The notes under the pieces: generated by a model
What the model was told of the DNA's origin: nothing
What the model saw: the letters and a program-made list of their open reading frames with translations, nothing else
Database searches by the model: none
Assembly (NCBI RefSeq): GCF_025717555.1
Contig: NZ_JAJIRP010000009.1
Location: forward strand, 186,001-250,000
Reading direction: 5' to 3'
Origin: Paucibacter sp. B2R-40
Lineage (GTDB): Bacteria > Pseudomonadota > Gammaproteobacteria > Burkholderiales > Burkholderiaceae_C
Length of the DNA stretch: 64,000 bases
Translations under genes and position numbers: made by a program
Shown here: piece by piece, positions 43,979 to 52,110 of the stretch
Numbering within the stretch: position 1 is the stretch's first letter
How the letters are laid out: each line of letters opens with the position of its first letter

Positions 43979-45004
43979 ATGAAGAAATCTATTGTTGCTT
44001 TGGCCGTACTCGGCTCGTTCGCTGGCGTCGCAGCTGCTCAATCGTCGGTGACCCTGTTCGGCGTGATTGACGCTGCTATGCGTTACACCGATGCGAATGG
44101 CAAGCATGTCTACAGCTTGGCTTCCGGTGGCAACACCACCAGCCGTTTCGGCGTGCGTGGCGTTGAAGATCTGGGCGGTGATCTGAAGGCTGGCTTCTGG
44201 CTGGAAAGCGAAGTCAATACCGATACCGGTGCTTCCGGTGCATCCTTTTGGGCTCGTCGTGCAACGGTCAGCTTGATCTCGGCCAGCATGGGCGAAGTTC
44301 GCCTGGGTCGTTTCAAGACCGTGACCAAGTTGACGATCGAAGAGTTTGACCCGGTGAGCGCCACGGGTCTGGGTTCGGTTTTCAACTTGTACAGCAAGCT
44401 GGGTTCGACTGTTGACATGAGCCGCAGCGACAACCAAGTTTCGTACTCGGCTCCTGCCAATCTGGGTGGCTTCTACGGCGGCTTGGAAGCGTCGGCTGGT
44501 GAAGGCCCTGCGACGAACTTGAACAAGAGCGTTGGTGGACGCGTTGGCTACAAGGCTGGTGCGTTCAGCTTGGCAGCAGCTTACACAGAATTTGGCGTGA
44601 ACACCAAGTTCAAGCTGATGACTTTGGGTGGATCTTATGACTTCGGCATGGCCAAGGTCAGCGGTTTGTACTCAACCACCGACTACAGCCCGCACAAGCA
44701 AGACCTGTACACGATCGCTGTGACCGCGCCTGTTGGCGTGGGTAGCGTTTGGGCTTCGTACACTGATGCGAGCTACAAGAAGGGCAATGCCCTCAAGGCC
44801 GTGTCTGGCGATGCTTACCAATTGGCTGCTGGCTATGTGCACAACCTGTCCAAGCGCACTGCGCTGTACACAACCGTGTCCTACATCGACAACAAGGCTG
44901 GCGCAAACTTCGGCGTGAATGGTGTTGGCGCAGCCGCCAACCCAGCTGTTGTTGCAGACGGCCGTTCCGGCGGTGTCGACGTCGGCGTGCGTCACAGCTT
45001 CTAA
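43979..45004 (+). CDS. Gram-negative general porin
   Basis: Outer-membrane trimeric 16-stranded beta-barrel of 341 residues in the Burkholderiales porin family. Signal peptide about 1-20 (ends GVAAAQ), first strand SSVTLFGVIDAAMRY, and C-terminal GVDVGVRHSF with the terminal Phe recognised by the Bam machine. The L3 region carries ARRATVSLISASMGEVRLGRF. An AGGAG ribosome site precedes the ATG. Strong terminator after it; codon use suggests high expression. Confidence 0.95.
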   Translation: MKKSIVALAVLGSFAGVAAAQSSVTLFGVIDAAMRYTDANGKHVYSLASGGNTTSRFGVRGVEDLGGDLKAGFWLESEVNTDTGASGASFWARRATVSLISASMGEVRLGRFKTVTKLTIEEFDPVSATGLGSVFNLYSKLGSTVDMSRSDNQVSYSAPANLGGFYGGLEASAGEGPATNLNKSVGGRVGYKAGAFSLAAAYTEFGVNTKFKLMTLGGSYDFGMAKVSGLYSTTDYSPHKQDLYTIAVTAPVGVGSVWASYTDASYKKGNALKAVSGDAYQLAAGYVHNLSKRTALYTTVSYIDNKAGANFGVNGVGAAANPAVVADGRSGGVDVGVRHSF

Positions 45005-45042
45005 GCTTGACGGCTGATGGGCTTTCGGGCCTGTTGACCAGT

Positions 45043-45067
45043 AAGCCGCCTTCGGGCGGCTTTTTTT
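45043..45067 (+). terminator. Terminator of the first porin gene
   Basis: AAGCCGCC and GGCGGCTT pair around a TTCG tetraloop, followed by seven T. Confidence 0.9.
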
Positions 45068-45197
45068 ATGCCCGCAGGAACGAGGAGTCTCCTGAGTGAC
45101 AGGGTTAGCGCCTGTGGGAAGCCCGCAACATAGCCCCCTAAGAGCGAGCTGGATACTCCAAAATCAATTCATTCGAATCTGATAACAGGAGACATCC

Positions 45198-46466
45198 ATG
45201 AAAAAATCTTACCTCGCCCTCAGCTTGTTGGCAGCAAGTACCTCCGCCGCTTGGGCGCAGACCAGCAGCGTGACGCTGTATGGCATCGTCGACGCTGGTG
45301 TGACTTACACCTCAGGCGTGCGCGGCGGCAACGTCACGCAGTTGGTCAGCGGCATCATGGATGGCTCGCGTTTGGGCGTGCGTGGCACCGAGGACTTGGG
45401 GGGCGGTTTCAGTGCCGGGTTTACGCTCGAAAATCGCCTTGAAGCCGATACAGGCGGAACCAATAACCGCCCAGTGTCGGGTTCGCAATTGCCCGATCGC
45501 ATGACGCAGGCGGCCCTCTTTGTGCCAGGTTTTTCGGCCTTTCCGCCCGCCAATCAAGCCGCAATTCAAGGCGCAGTGACCAAGGTCGCGGGTGCACTTG
45601 GCCCCAGCTTCGGAGTCAACGTCGCCAATAACTTCTGGGATCGCCAAGCCTTTGTTCGTTTGGTGACACCAATCGGTGCCGTTTCTGCCGGGCGCCAGTA
45701 CACGCCTGCATACCTGATGCAAGCCGAGTTTGACATCATGCAGACGCAGTCCAGCTTGGCCGCAGGTCAAGTTGCGAGCTTCCCCTCTGCGATCGACATT
45801 CGCCAAAGCAACTCGGTGCAATACGGCATTCAAACCGGTGGCTTCACTGCCGCCGCCATGGTGGCCGCTGGTGAAGGTTCGACCTCGCAAGGCCATTTCA
45901 TGGGGCTGATGAGCTACTACCGCTCTGACGCCTTCACGGTCGGCTTTGGCTATCAAGAACGTGAAAACGAAAGCGGCCAAAAGTCGCTAAAGAACCTCGT
46001 CGTCGGAGCCTCGGCAGCGATTGGCCCGGGAAAGCTGAGTGCCATGTATGTCACGGCCAAGGATGAGAATCCCTCAGGTTTGAGTAGCATTCGCCCACTC
46101 TTGATTTCAGGAGGAGCATCTGCCGGCGCTGCTAGTTTGGTGGCAAATGCCTTCATCAACGCCTTCAGGCAAGACTCCGTGTTGATGCATATCGGCTACA
46201 AGATGACGATGGGGGCCAACACCTTCTATACGGCCTACTCGAAGCTCAATGACAAAACTAAATTTGACGCCGATACCCAGTCTTACGGGGTGGCCTACAC
46301 CTACGCTTTCTCCAAGCGTACAGATGTGAATGCAGTGCTGACTCACTTCGATAACAAGGGCTTGGGTCAGATGGCTCCTGGCGGCGCCGGTTTCCTGGGC
46401 GGTGTGACCACCAGCGCCGGAACCGATTCCAACAGCTTCGGCGTGGGTTTGCGCCACCGCTTCTGA
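45198..46466 (+). CDS. Gram-negative porin, long form
   Basis: Second outer-membrane porin of 422 residues. Signal peptide about 1-20 (AAWAQ), first strand SSVTLYGIVDAGVTY, terminal strand FGVGLRHRF. It is about 80 residues longer than its neighbour because of a Pro/Ala-rich insertion near residues 100-150 (FVPGFSAFPPANQAAIQGAV) in the loop-3 area, which may narrow or reshape the pore. GGAGA precedes the ATG. It has its own upstream gap after the first porin's terminator. Confidence 0.93.
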   Translation: MKKSYLALSLLAASTSAAWAQTSSVTLYGIVDAGVTYTSGVRGGNVTQLVSGIMDGSRLGVRGTEDLGGGFSAGFTLENRLEADTGGTNNRPVSGSQLPDRMTQAALFVPGFSAFPPANQAAIQGAVTKVAGALGPSFGVNVANNFWDRQAFVRLVTPIGAVSAGRQYTPAYLMQAEFDIMQTQSSLAAGQVASFPSAIDIRQSNSVQYGIQTGGFTAAAMVAAGEGSTSQGHFMGLMSYYRSDAFTVGFGYQERENESGQKSLKNLVVGASAAIGPGKLSAMYVTAKDENPSGLSSIRPLLISGGASAGAASLVANAFINAFRQDSVLMHIGYKMTMGANTFYTAYSKLNDKTKFDADTQSYGVAYTYAFSKRTDVNAVLTHFDNKGLGQMAPGGAGFLGGVTTSAGTDSNSFGVGLRHRF

Positions 46467-46514
46467 TCAGGCCAACTCGCGGGCGCGCTTGATTCGAGCG
46501 CCCGGAGGTGGACG

Positions 46515-46535
46515 GCGGGCCGCGAAGCGGCCCGC
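46515..46535 (+). terminator. Hairpin after the second porin gene
   Basis: GCGGGCCGC and GCGGCCCGC pair perfectly around GAA, 48 bases after the stop. Only a weak T-rich tail (TGCTATTTGG) follows. Confidence 0.5.
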
Positions 46536-46588
46536 TGCTATTTGGCTTGACGACTTTTGCTTCAATGAGGTCTCCGTATACTCGTCGC

Positions 46589-47365
46589 ATGCCTTCAAGA
46601 AACCAGAATGAGCCCCGCTTGCATCACCGTTGTGTTTTGTCGCTGGGCTTGCTCGGTCTCTTGCTGGGCTGCGCCAACCCCGAGCTTCCCACCGCTACGG
46701 CGCAAGAGCCTATGTCTGCGGCGCTGGCAGATTGGTCGGCGCGCGAGTTGCCGGGCAAGTTAAGCACGCAGTACTCTATGGCGCACAGGGACGGGCAGGC
46801 TTGCGTGTTGGCAAAGGCTTCAAAGTCCGTCAGCCTATGGCGCCGCCCCTTGAAGATTGATCCGGAGCAGATTGCCGGCTTGCAGTTTGATTGGTGGATA
46901 CAGACGCTCGACTTGCGGGCCTCCGTGCTTGATCCGGATACGGATGACGCGCCGGCACGGTTGCTCTTGGGCTTTGATGGAGACGAAAGCCGCTTGTCGA
47001 TGCGCAACCGCATGCAGTTTGAATTGGTGCAAACCTTGACCGGTGAGGCGCCACCTTTTGCGACCTTGATGTATGTGTGGGATGCCAACGCCGCGGCCGA
47101 AACGATGCTGATCAGCTCGCGCAGCGACCGTATCCGCAAGATCGTCGTTGGCTCGGGCGAAGGCGGGCGCGGGCGTTGGCAGCGCCTGCGGCGGGACGTG
47201 AGGGCTGACTACATCAAGGCCTTTGGTGAGGCGCCGGGCAAGCTGAGCTCGATGGCCCTGATGACGGATGGGGACAATACCGGCAGCCGCGCCGAGGCCT
47301 GTTACGGCAGTATTTTGTTATTGGGTGCCGACCAGCAAGCGCTCCAGGGCAGCTTGAAATTTTGA
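46589..47365 (+). CDS. DUF3047 lipoprotein
   Basis: Predicted lipoprotein of 258 residues. Lipobox cysteine C28 in LLGLLLGC. The DUF3047 domain (about 55-255) shows LQFDWWIQT, ARLLLGFDGD and ATLMYVWDA, a beta-sandwich family of unknown function. ATG 46565 is an alternative start. It lies 185 bases before an ABC transporter operon that lacks a binding protein; whether it is connected is unknown. Confidence 0.82.
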   Translation: MPSRNQNEPRLHHRCVLSLGLLGLLLGCANPELPTATAQEPMSAALADWSARELPGKLSTQYSMAHRDGQACVLAKASKSVSLWRRPLKIDPEQIAGLQFDWWIQTLDLRASVLDPDTDDAPARLLLGFDGDESRLSMRNRMQFELVQTLTGEAPPFATLMYVWDANAAAETMLISSRSDRIRKIVVGSGEGGRGRWQRLRRDVRADYIKAFGEAPGKLSSMALMTDGDNTGSRAEACYGSILLLGADQQALQGSLKF

Positions 47366-47550
47366 TGTCACGCCTATCCAGCTAGACTGCTCTAAGGGCT
47401 TTCCCGTTTGTGGCGATGCACGCTCTTCGCCATCATGGCCCAGCTTCGGTGGCGAGTCGATCTTTCGGCCGATGCACACTTTCATCTTACTCAGCCTCTC
47501 CTGGCAGCCGACGCTCGCGTCGTTCGTCTGGCTCCACCTGTTTCGCGCAC

Positions 47551-48528
47551 ATGCTAGTTTTTATTCTCAGACGCCTCGCCCAAGCCATCATCGTGATGCT
47601 GACGGTGGCCTTTATTGCTTTCATGCTGTTCCAGTACGTGGGCGATCCGGTGACCAATTTGCTGGGACAGGATGCGACCGAGGAACAGCGTATTGCCTTG
47701 CGCCATGACCTCGGCCTCGACGCGCCATTCCCAATCCAGTTCGCCCGCTTCATCGGCAATGCGCTGCAAGGCGAGTTTGGGCTCAGTCTGCGCCAGGGCC
47801 GCAAGGTCTCCAGTCTGATCGTCGAGCGCTTCCCGGCAACCTTGGAGCTATCGATGGTGGCCGGTTTGATTGCGCTGGGTGTGGGCATTCCGCTGGGCGT
47901 ATATGCGGCCTTGCGGCGCGGGCGGGCAAGCTCGCAGTTGCTGATGATGTTTTCGCTCTTGGGCGTCTCACTGCCGACCTTCTTGATTGGCATTTTGCTG
48001 ATCCTGGTGTTCGCGGTTTGGCTGAAATGGCTGCCCAGCTTCGGCCGCGGCGATGTGACCGCGTTCGGCTCTTGGACCACCGGCCTGCTGACCGCCGATG
48101 GCCTGCGTCATGTCTTGCTACCAGCGATCACGCTGTCGGTTTTTCAGCTGACCTTGATCATGCGTTTGGTGCGCTCCGAAATGCTGGAGGTACTGCGCAC
48201 CGACTACATCAAGTTCGCCCGCGCGCGGGGCTTGAGCAACCGCAGTGTCTACTTTGGTCATGCCTTGAAAAACACCTTGGTGCCGGTGATCACCATCACC
48301 GGCCTGCAACTTGGCTCTTTGATCGCCTTCGCCATCATCACAGAGACCGTGTTCCAGTGGCCGGGTATGGGTTTGCTGTTTATTCAGGCGGTACAGTTCG
48401 CCGACATCCCGGTCATGGCTGCGTACCTGTGCCTGATCTCCTTCATCTTCGTGACCATCAACCTGCTGGTCGACCTGCTCTATTTCGCGGTCGACCCGCG
48501 CTTGCGCGTCGAAGGCAAGGCGCATTGA
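47551..48528 (+). CDS. Dipeptide/oligopeptide-type ABC transporter permease (DppB-like)
   Basis: Inner-membrane permease of 325 residues, six predicted helices, starting MLVFILRRLAQAIIVML. The ATPase-contact EAA loop is in DYIKFARARGLSNRSVYFGHALKN. The ATG at 47551 fits the family; the open frame upstream is not coding-like. First of four genes in one direction (permease, permease, ATPase, ATPase). Confidence 0.93.
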   Translation: MLVFILRRLAQAIIVMLTVAFIAFMLFQYVGDPVTNLLGQDATEEQRIALRHDLGLDAPFPIQFARFIGNALQGEFGLSLRQGRKVSSLIVERFPATLELSMVAGLIALGVGIPLGVYAALRRGRASSQLLMMFSLLGVSLPTFLIGILLILVFAVWLKWLPSFGRGDVTAFGSWTTGLLTADGLRHVLLPAITLSVFQLTLIMRLVRSEMLEVLRTDYIKFARARGLSNRSVYFGHALKNTLVPVITITGLQLGSLIAFAIITETVFQWPGMGLLFIQAVQFADIPVMAAYLCLISFIFVTINLLVDLLYFAVDPRLRVEGKAH

Positions 48529-48574
48529 TGATGTCACCCGCTGAACCCCGTCTTCTTGCCGAGTTCCTTCACGC

Positions 48575-49510
48575 ATGAGTTCTCTTTCCTCGACTGCTGC
48601 GCCCGGCGTGCTGAGCCGCTTTTTTGCGGGCGACGTCTGGCATTCTTTCCGCTCGTCGCCGGTGGCGATGATGGCGGCGGTGATCGCCTTCATTTGTATT
48701 TTCTGTGCGCTGTTTGCGGAATTCATCGCTCCGCACAACCCTTTTGATCTGGCCTCGCTGGAGCTGATGGACGCGCGCTTGCCGCCCGCTTGGATGGAAG
48801 GCGGCAGCAGCAAATACCTGCTCGGTACCGACGACCAAGGGCGCGACCTGCTTTCGGCGCTGATGTACGGCGCGCGCATCTCTCTGTTCGTCGGCTTCGC
48901 CTCGGTGCTGTTGTCGATGACGATAGGCGTCGGCCTGGGCCTGCTGTCGGGCTTTGTGGGCGGCAAGGTCGATGCCTTCATCATGCGCATCTGCGATGTG
49001 ATGTTGTCCTTCCCGTCCATCCTGATCGCGCTGCTGATCGACGGCGTTGGCCGGGCGATGTTTCCGAACGCGCATGACAGCTTGGCTTTTTTGGTCTTGA
49101 TTCTGGCGATCTCTTTGACCGGCTGGGTGCAGTACGCGCGCACGGTGCGCGGCACAACGATGGTGGAGCGCAACAAGGAGTATGTGCAGGCGGCTCGCGT
49201 GATTGGCGTGGCGCCGGGGCGCATCATGCGCCGCCATGTCTTGCCCAATGTCCTGGGGCCGGTGCTGGTGCTGGCGACCATTCAGGTGGCGGCGGCCATC
49301 ATCACCGAGGCGACGCTGTCATTTCTCGGTGTCGGTGTGCCGCCGACCAGCCCCTCGCTGGGGACCTTGATCCGCGTCGGCAATGACTTTTTGTTCTCGG
49401 GCGAATGGTGGATCACGATCTGGCCCGGCGCCATGCTGGTGCTGATCGCGCTGAGCGTGAACTTGCTGGGCGACTGGCTGCGCGATGCGCTCAACCCTCG
49501 CCTGCGTTGA
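48575..49510 (+). CDS. Dipeptide/oligopeptide-type ABC transporter permease (DppC-like)
   Basis: Second permease of 311 residues. The N-terminal OppC-type segment lies before LLGTDDQGRDLLSALMYGAR; the EAA loop is EYVQAARVIGVAPGRIMRRHVLPN. The partner permease ends 46 bases upstream and the first ATPase starts 18 bases after its stop. Substrate probably a peptide, but the family also carries nickel and sugars. Confidence 0.94.
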   Translation: MSSLSSTAAPGVLSRFFAGDVWHSFRSSPVAMMAAVIAFICIFCALFAEFIAPHNPFDLASLELMDARLPPAWMEGGSSKYLLGTDDQGRDLLSALMYGARISLFVGFASVLLSMTIGVGLGLLSGFVGGKVDAFIMRICDVMLSFPSILIALLIDGVGRAMFPNAHDSLAFLVLILAISLTGWVQYARTVRGTTMVERNKEYVQAARVIGVAPGRIMRRHVLPNVLGPVLVLATIQVAAAIITEATLSFLGVGVPPTSPSLGTLIRVGNDFLFSGEWWITIWPGAMLVLIALSVNLLGDWLRDALNPRLR

Positions 49511-49528
49511 TAGACAACTCTTTCTCTC

Positions 49529-50512
49529 ATGACCCAAGCTCTTCTTGAAGTCCGCCATCTGCGGGTCGAATTCCCCACCCGCCACGGCACTTTGCTGGCA
49601 TTGGACGACATCAGTTTTGACATCGCGCCGGGCGAGATCCTTGGCGTCGTGGGCGAATCCGGTGCCGGCAAGTCACTGACCGGCGCGGCCATCATCGGCT
49701 TACTCGACCCACCGGGCCGCATCGCCTCGGGTGAGATCCTGCTCGAAGGTCGGCGCATCGATAACTTGCCCTATGACGAGATGCGCAAGATTCGCGGCCG
49801 GCAAATTGGCGCCATTTTTCAGGATCCGTTGACTTCGCTGAATCCGCTCTACACGGTGGGGCGGCAGCTGATCGAGACCATCACCACACATCTGAACTTG
49901 AGTGAGAGTCAGGCGCGCAAGCGCGCCATCGAGCTACTGGAGCAGACCGGCATTCCGGCGGCCGAGGCGCGTATTGACCAATATCCGCACCAGTTCTCCG
50001 GGGGGATGCGGCAGCGGGTCGTGATTGCGCTGGCGCTGGCCGGCAGCCCGAAACTGATCGTAGCGGATGAGCCGACCACGGCGCTGGATGTGTCTATCCA
50101 AGCGCAAATCATTGCCCTGCTCAAAAGTATCTGCAAGGAGCAGGGTGCGGCGGTGATGTTGGTCACCCACGATATGGGCGTGATCGCCGAGACCTGCGAC
50201 CGCGTGGCCGTACTTTACGCTGGCCGAGTGGCCGAGATCGGGCCGGTGCATAGTGTTATTCACAAGCCTGCTCATCCCTATACCGCCGGACTGATGGGCG
50301 CCATCCCTGCGATGGACGAAGACCGCGAGCGCCTGCTGCAGATCGACGGTGCGATGCCGCGCTTGAATGCGATTCCAAAGGGCTGCGCCTACAACCCGCG
50401 CTGTCCGCAGGTGTTCGATCGCTGCCGGGTCGAACGGCCTGAGCTGACTATCGTTGGTGACACTGGTGCCGCTTGCTGGCTGCACAGTGCAACTCAAGGA
50501 GTAGCCGTATGA
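49529..50512 (+). CDS. ABC transporter ATPase (DppD/OppD-like)
   Basis: Cytoplasmic ATPase of 327 residues. Walker [12 protein letters not shown], signature [15 protein letters not shown], Walker [13 protein letters not shown] and switch His in VTHDMG. The C-terminal oligopeptide-transporter extension ([14 protein letters not shown]) has the cysteines that often bind a 4Fe-4S cluster. It overlaps the next ATPase by ATGA. Confidence 0.95.
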   Translation: MTQALLEVRHLRVEFPTRHGTLLALDDISFDIAPGEILGVVGESGAGKSLTGAAIIGLLDPPGRIASGEILLEGRRIDNLPYDEMRKIRGRQIGAIFQDPLTSLNPLYTVGRQLIETITTHLNLSESQARKRAIELLEQTGIPAAEARIDQYPHQFSGGMRQRVVIALALAGSPKLIVADEPTTALDVSIQAQIIALLKSICKEQGAAVMLVTHDMGVIAETCDRVAVLYAGRVAEIGPVHSVIHKPAHPYTAGLMGAIPAMDEDRERLLQIDGAMPRLNAIPKGCAYNPRCPQVFDRCRVERPELTIVGDTGAACWLHSATQGVAV

Positions 50513-51495
50513 GTGCGCCCTTGGTTGAGGTGAAGGACCTGGCGAAGATTTTCGATGTCTCGCCGCCCTGGTTGAACCGCGTGATCGAGCGCAAGCCGCG
50601 GCAGTTTGTGCATGCGGTAGATGGCATCAGCTTCAGCATCGAGCGGGGCAAGACGCTGGCCTTGGTCGGTGAGTCGGGCTGCGGCAAGAGCACGGTGGCG
50701 CGGCTGCTGGTGGGCTTGTATGAGCCGACCCGAGGCACGGTGTTGTTCGACGGCATCGACACCGCCAAGACCTTGGCCTCTAGCGGCGCCTTGGCCTTGC
50801 GCCGGCGCATGCAGATGATTTTCCAAGATCCCTATGCGTCTTTGAATCCGCGCTGGAAAGTGGTTGACATCGTCGCCGAGCCACTGCGAGAGCATGGCTT
50901 GGTGGCAGGCTTGGAGGCGCAGCGGGCGCGGGTTGGTGAGTTGCTGAGTTCGGTCGGCTTGTCGCCGCTGGACCGCGAAAAGTTCCCGCATCAATTTTCC
51001 GGCGGCCAGCGCCAACGCATCTCGATTGCTCGTGCACTGGCGACGCAGCCTGAGTTCTTGGTCTGCGATGAGCCGACCTCGGCGCTCGACGTGTCGGTGC
51101 AGGCGCAGGTGCTCAACATCATGAAGGACTTGCAGCGCAGCAATGGGCTGACCTATCTCTTCATCTCGCACAACCTGGCGGTGGTGCGCCATGTGGCCGA
51201 CCAGGTCGGCGTGATGTATCTGGGCCGTTTGGTCGAATTGGCCGACAAGGCCGAGTTGTTCGCGCGCCCGCGCCACCCCTACACGCGGATGTTGCTGGAT
51301 GCGATTCCCGATATCCATATGACGGGCCGGGCTCGCACGCCGGTGCAGGGCGAGGTGCCCAATCCGCTCAATCCGCCAACGGGTTGCAGTTTCCACCCTC
51401 GTTGCCCCTTGGCGACCGAACGCTGCAAGGTCGAGCGCCCGCTGATGCGGCAATTCAAAGGCGTGGCGGTCGCCTGCCACGAGGCAAGCGCGTAA
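50509..51495 (+). CDS. ABC transporter ATPase (DppF/OppF-like)
   Basis: Second ATPase of 328 residues. Walker [15 protein letters not shown], signature [16 protein letters not shown], Walker [13 protein letters not shown], His switch SHNLAV and the C-terminal [12 protein letters not shown] cluster. AGGAG precedes the ATG at 50509, which overlaps the upstream stop. It ends the transporter operon and converges with lptM. Confidence 0.95.
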   Translation: MSAPLVEVKDLAKIFDVSPPWLNRVIERKPRQFVHAVDGISFSIERGKTLALVGESGCGKSTVARLLVGLYEPTRGTVLFDGIDTAKTLASSGALALRRRMQMIFQDPYASLNPRWKVVDIVAEPLREHGLVAGLEAQRARVGELLSSVGLSPLDREKFPHQFSGGQRQRISIARALATQPEFLVCDEPTSALDVSVQAQVLNIMKDLQRSNGLTYLFISHNLAVVRHVADQVGVMYLGRLVELADKAELFARPRHPYTRMLLDAIPDIHMTGRARTPVQGEVPNPLNPPTGCSFHPRCPLATERCKVERPLMRQFKGVAVACHEASA

Positions 51496-51498
51496 AGG

Positions 51499-51723
51499 TC
51501 AAGGCTTGGCGGGGCTGGACGCAGGTGCGGCCGAAGCTGCTGCCGTACCTGGAGAAGACTCGGGTAGGCGCAAGGGACCCTTTTGTCCGCAGCCCTGCAG
51601 CATTGCCGCATAGCTGAGCAGCGTCAGCAGCAAGGCGGCAGGCCCGGGTCGATTTGACCCTGTGCGCTTAACGGCCAAGTTGGGCGAGAATACACTGACC
51701 GGCATCTTGTTCGTTTTCATCAT
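51499..51723 (-). CDS. lptM: Small lipoprotein LptM (YifL)
   Basis: Lipoprotein of 74 residues whose lipobox LQGC is followed directly by GQKGPLRLP, the LptM signature. LptM helps the LptD/LptE lipopolysaccharide translocon mature. The acylated cysteine is C45; the 44-residue leader is long, and M7 (51705) may be the real start. It is divergent from cyaY with 18 bases between. The usual lysA partner does not follow; dppF converges instead. Confidence 0.85.
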   Translation of the reverse strand: MMKTNKMPVSVFSPNLAVKRTGSNRPGPAALLLTLLSYAAMLQGCGQKGPLRLPESSPGTAAASAAPASSPAKP

Positions 51724-51741
51724 TGCGGAAGTTTATCGCCC

Positions 51742-52110
51742 ATGTCTGCTATTTCGTCCGCTGCACCTGCCGCCACCCCCCTCACCGACGCCGAATACCT
51801 CGCCAAAACCCGCGCGATGCTGGATCAAATCGAGGCCAAGATTGACGAATGGTTGGACAGCGACGTGATCGACATCGACAGCCATCGCAGCGGCGGCCTG
51901 TTGGAGCTGAGCCTGCCCGGCGGCAGCAAGATCATTCTGAACACTCAAGCGCCCTTGCAGGAGTTGTGGATGGCCGCCCGCGCGGGCGGTTTCCACTTTC
52001 GCTATGTCGATGGCTTGTGGTTGGACACCAAAACCAGTGCAGAGTTTCTTGCCATGCTTGCCACCCAAGCCAGCGCTCAAGCTGGCAAGCCGCTCAGCTT
52101 CAGCGCTTAA
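51742..52110 (+). CDS. cyaY: Frataxin-like iron donor CyaY
   Basis: Iron-binding protein of 122 residues that modulates Fe-S cluster assembly. It shows the acidic first helix (EYLAKTRAMLDQIEAKIDEW), the strands DIDSHRSGGLLELSLPGGSKIILN and the tryptophan motif QELWMAARAGGFHF. Divergent from lptM; its last 11 bases overlap the convergent mrcA gene. Confidence 0.96.
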   Translation: MSAISSAAPAATPLTDAEYLAKTRAMLDQIEAKIDEWLDSDVIDIDSHRSGGLLELSLPGGSKIILNTQAPLQELWMAARAGGFHFRYVDGLWLDTKTSAEFLAMLATQASAQAGKPLSFSA

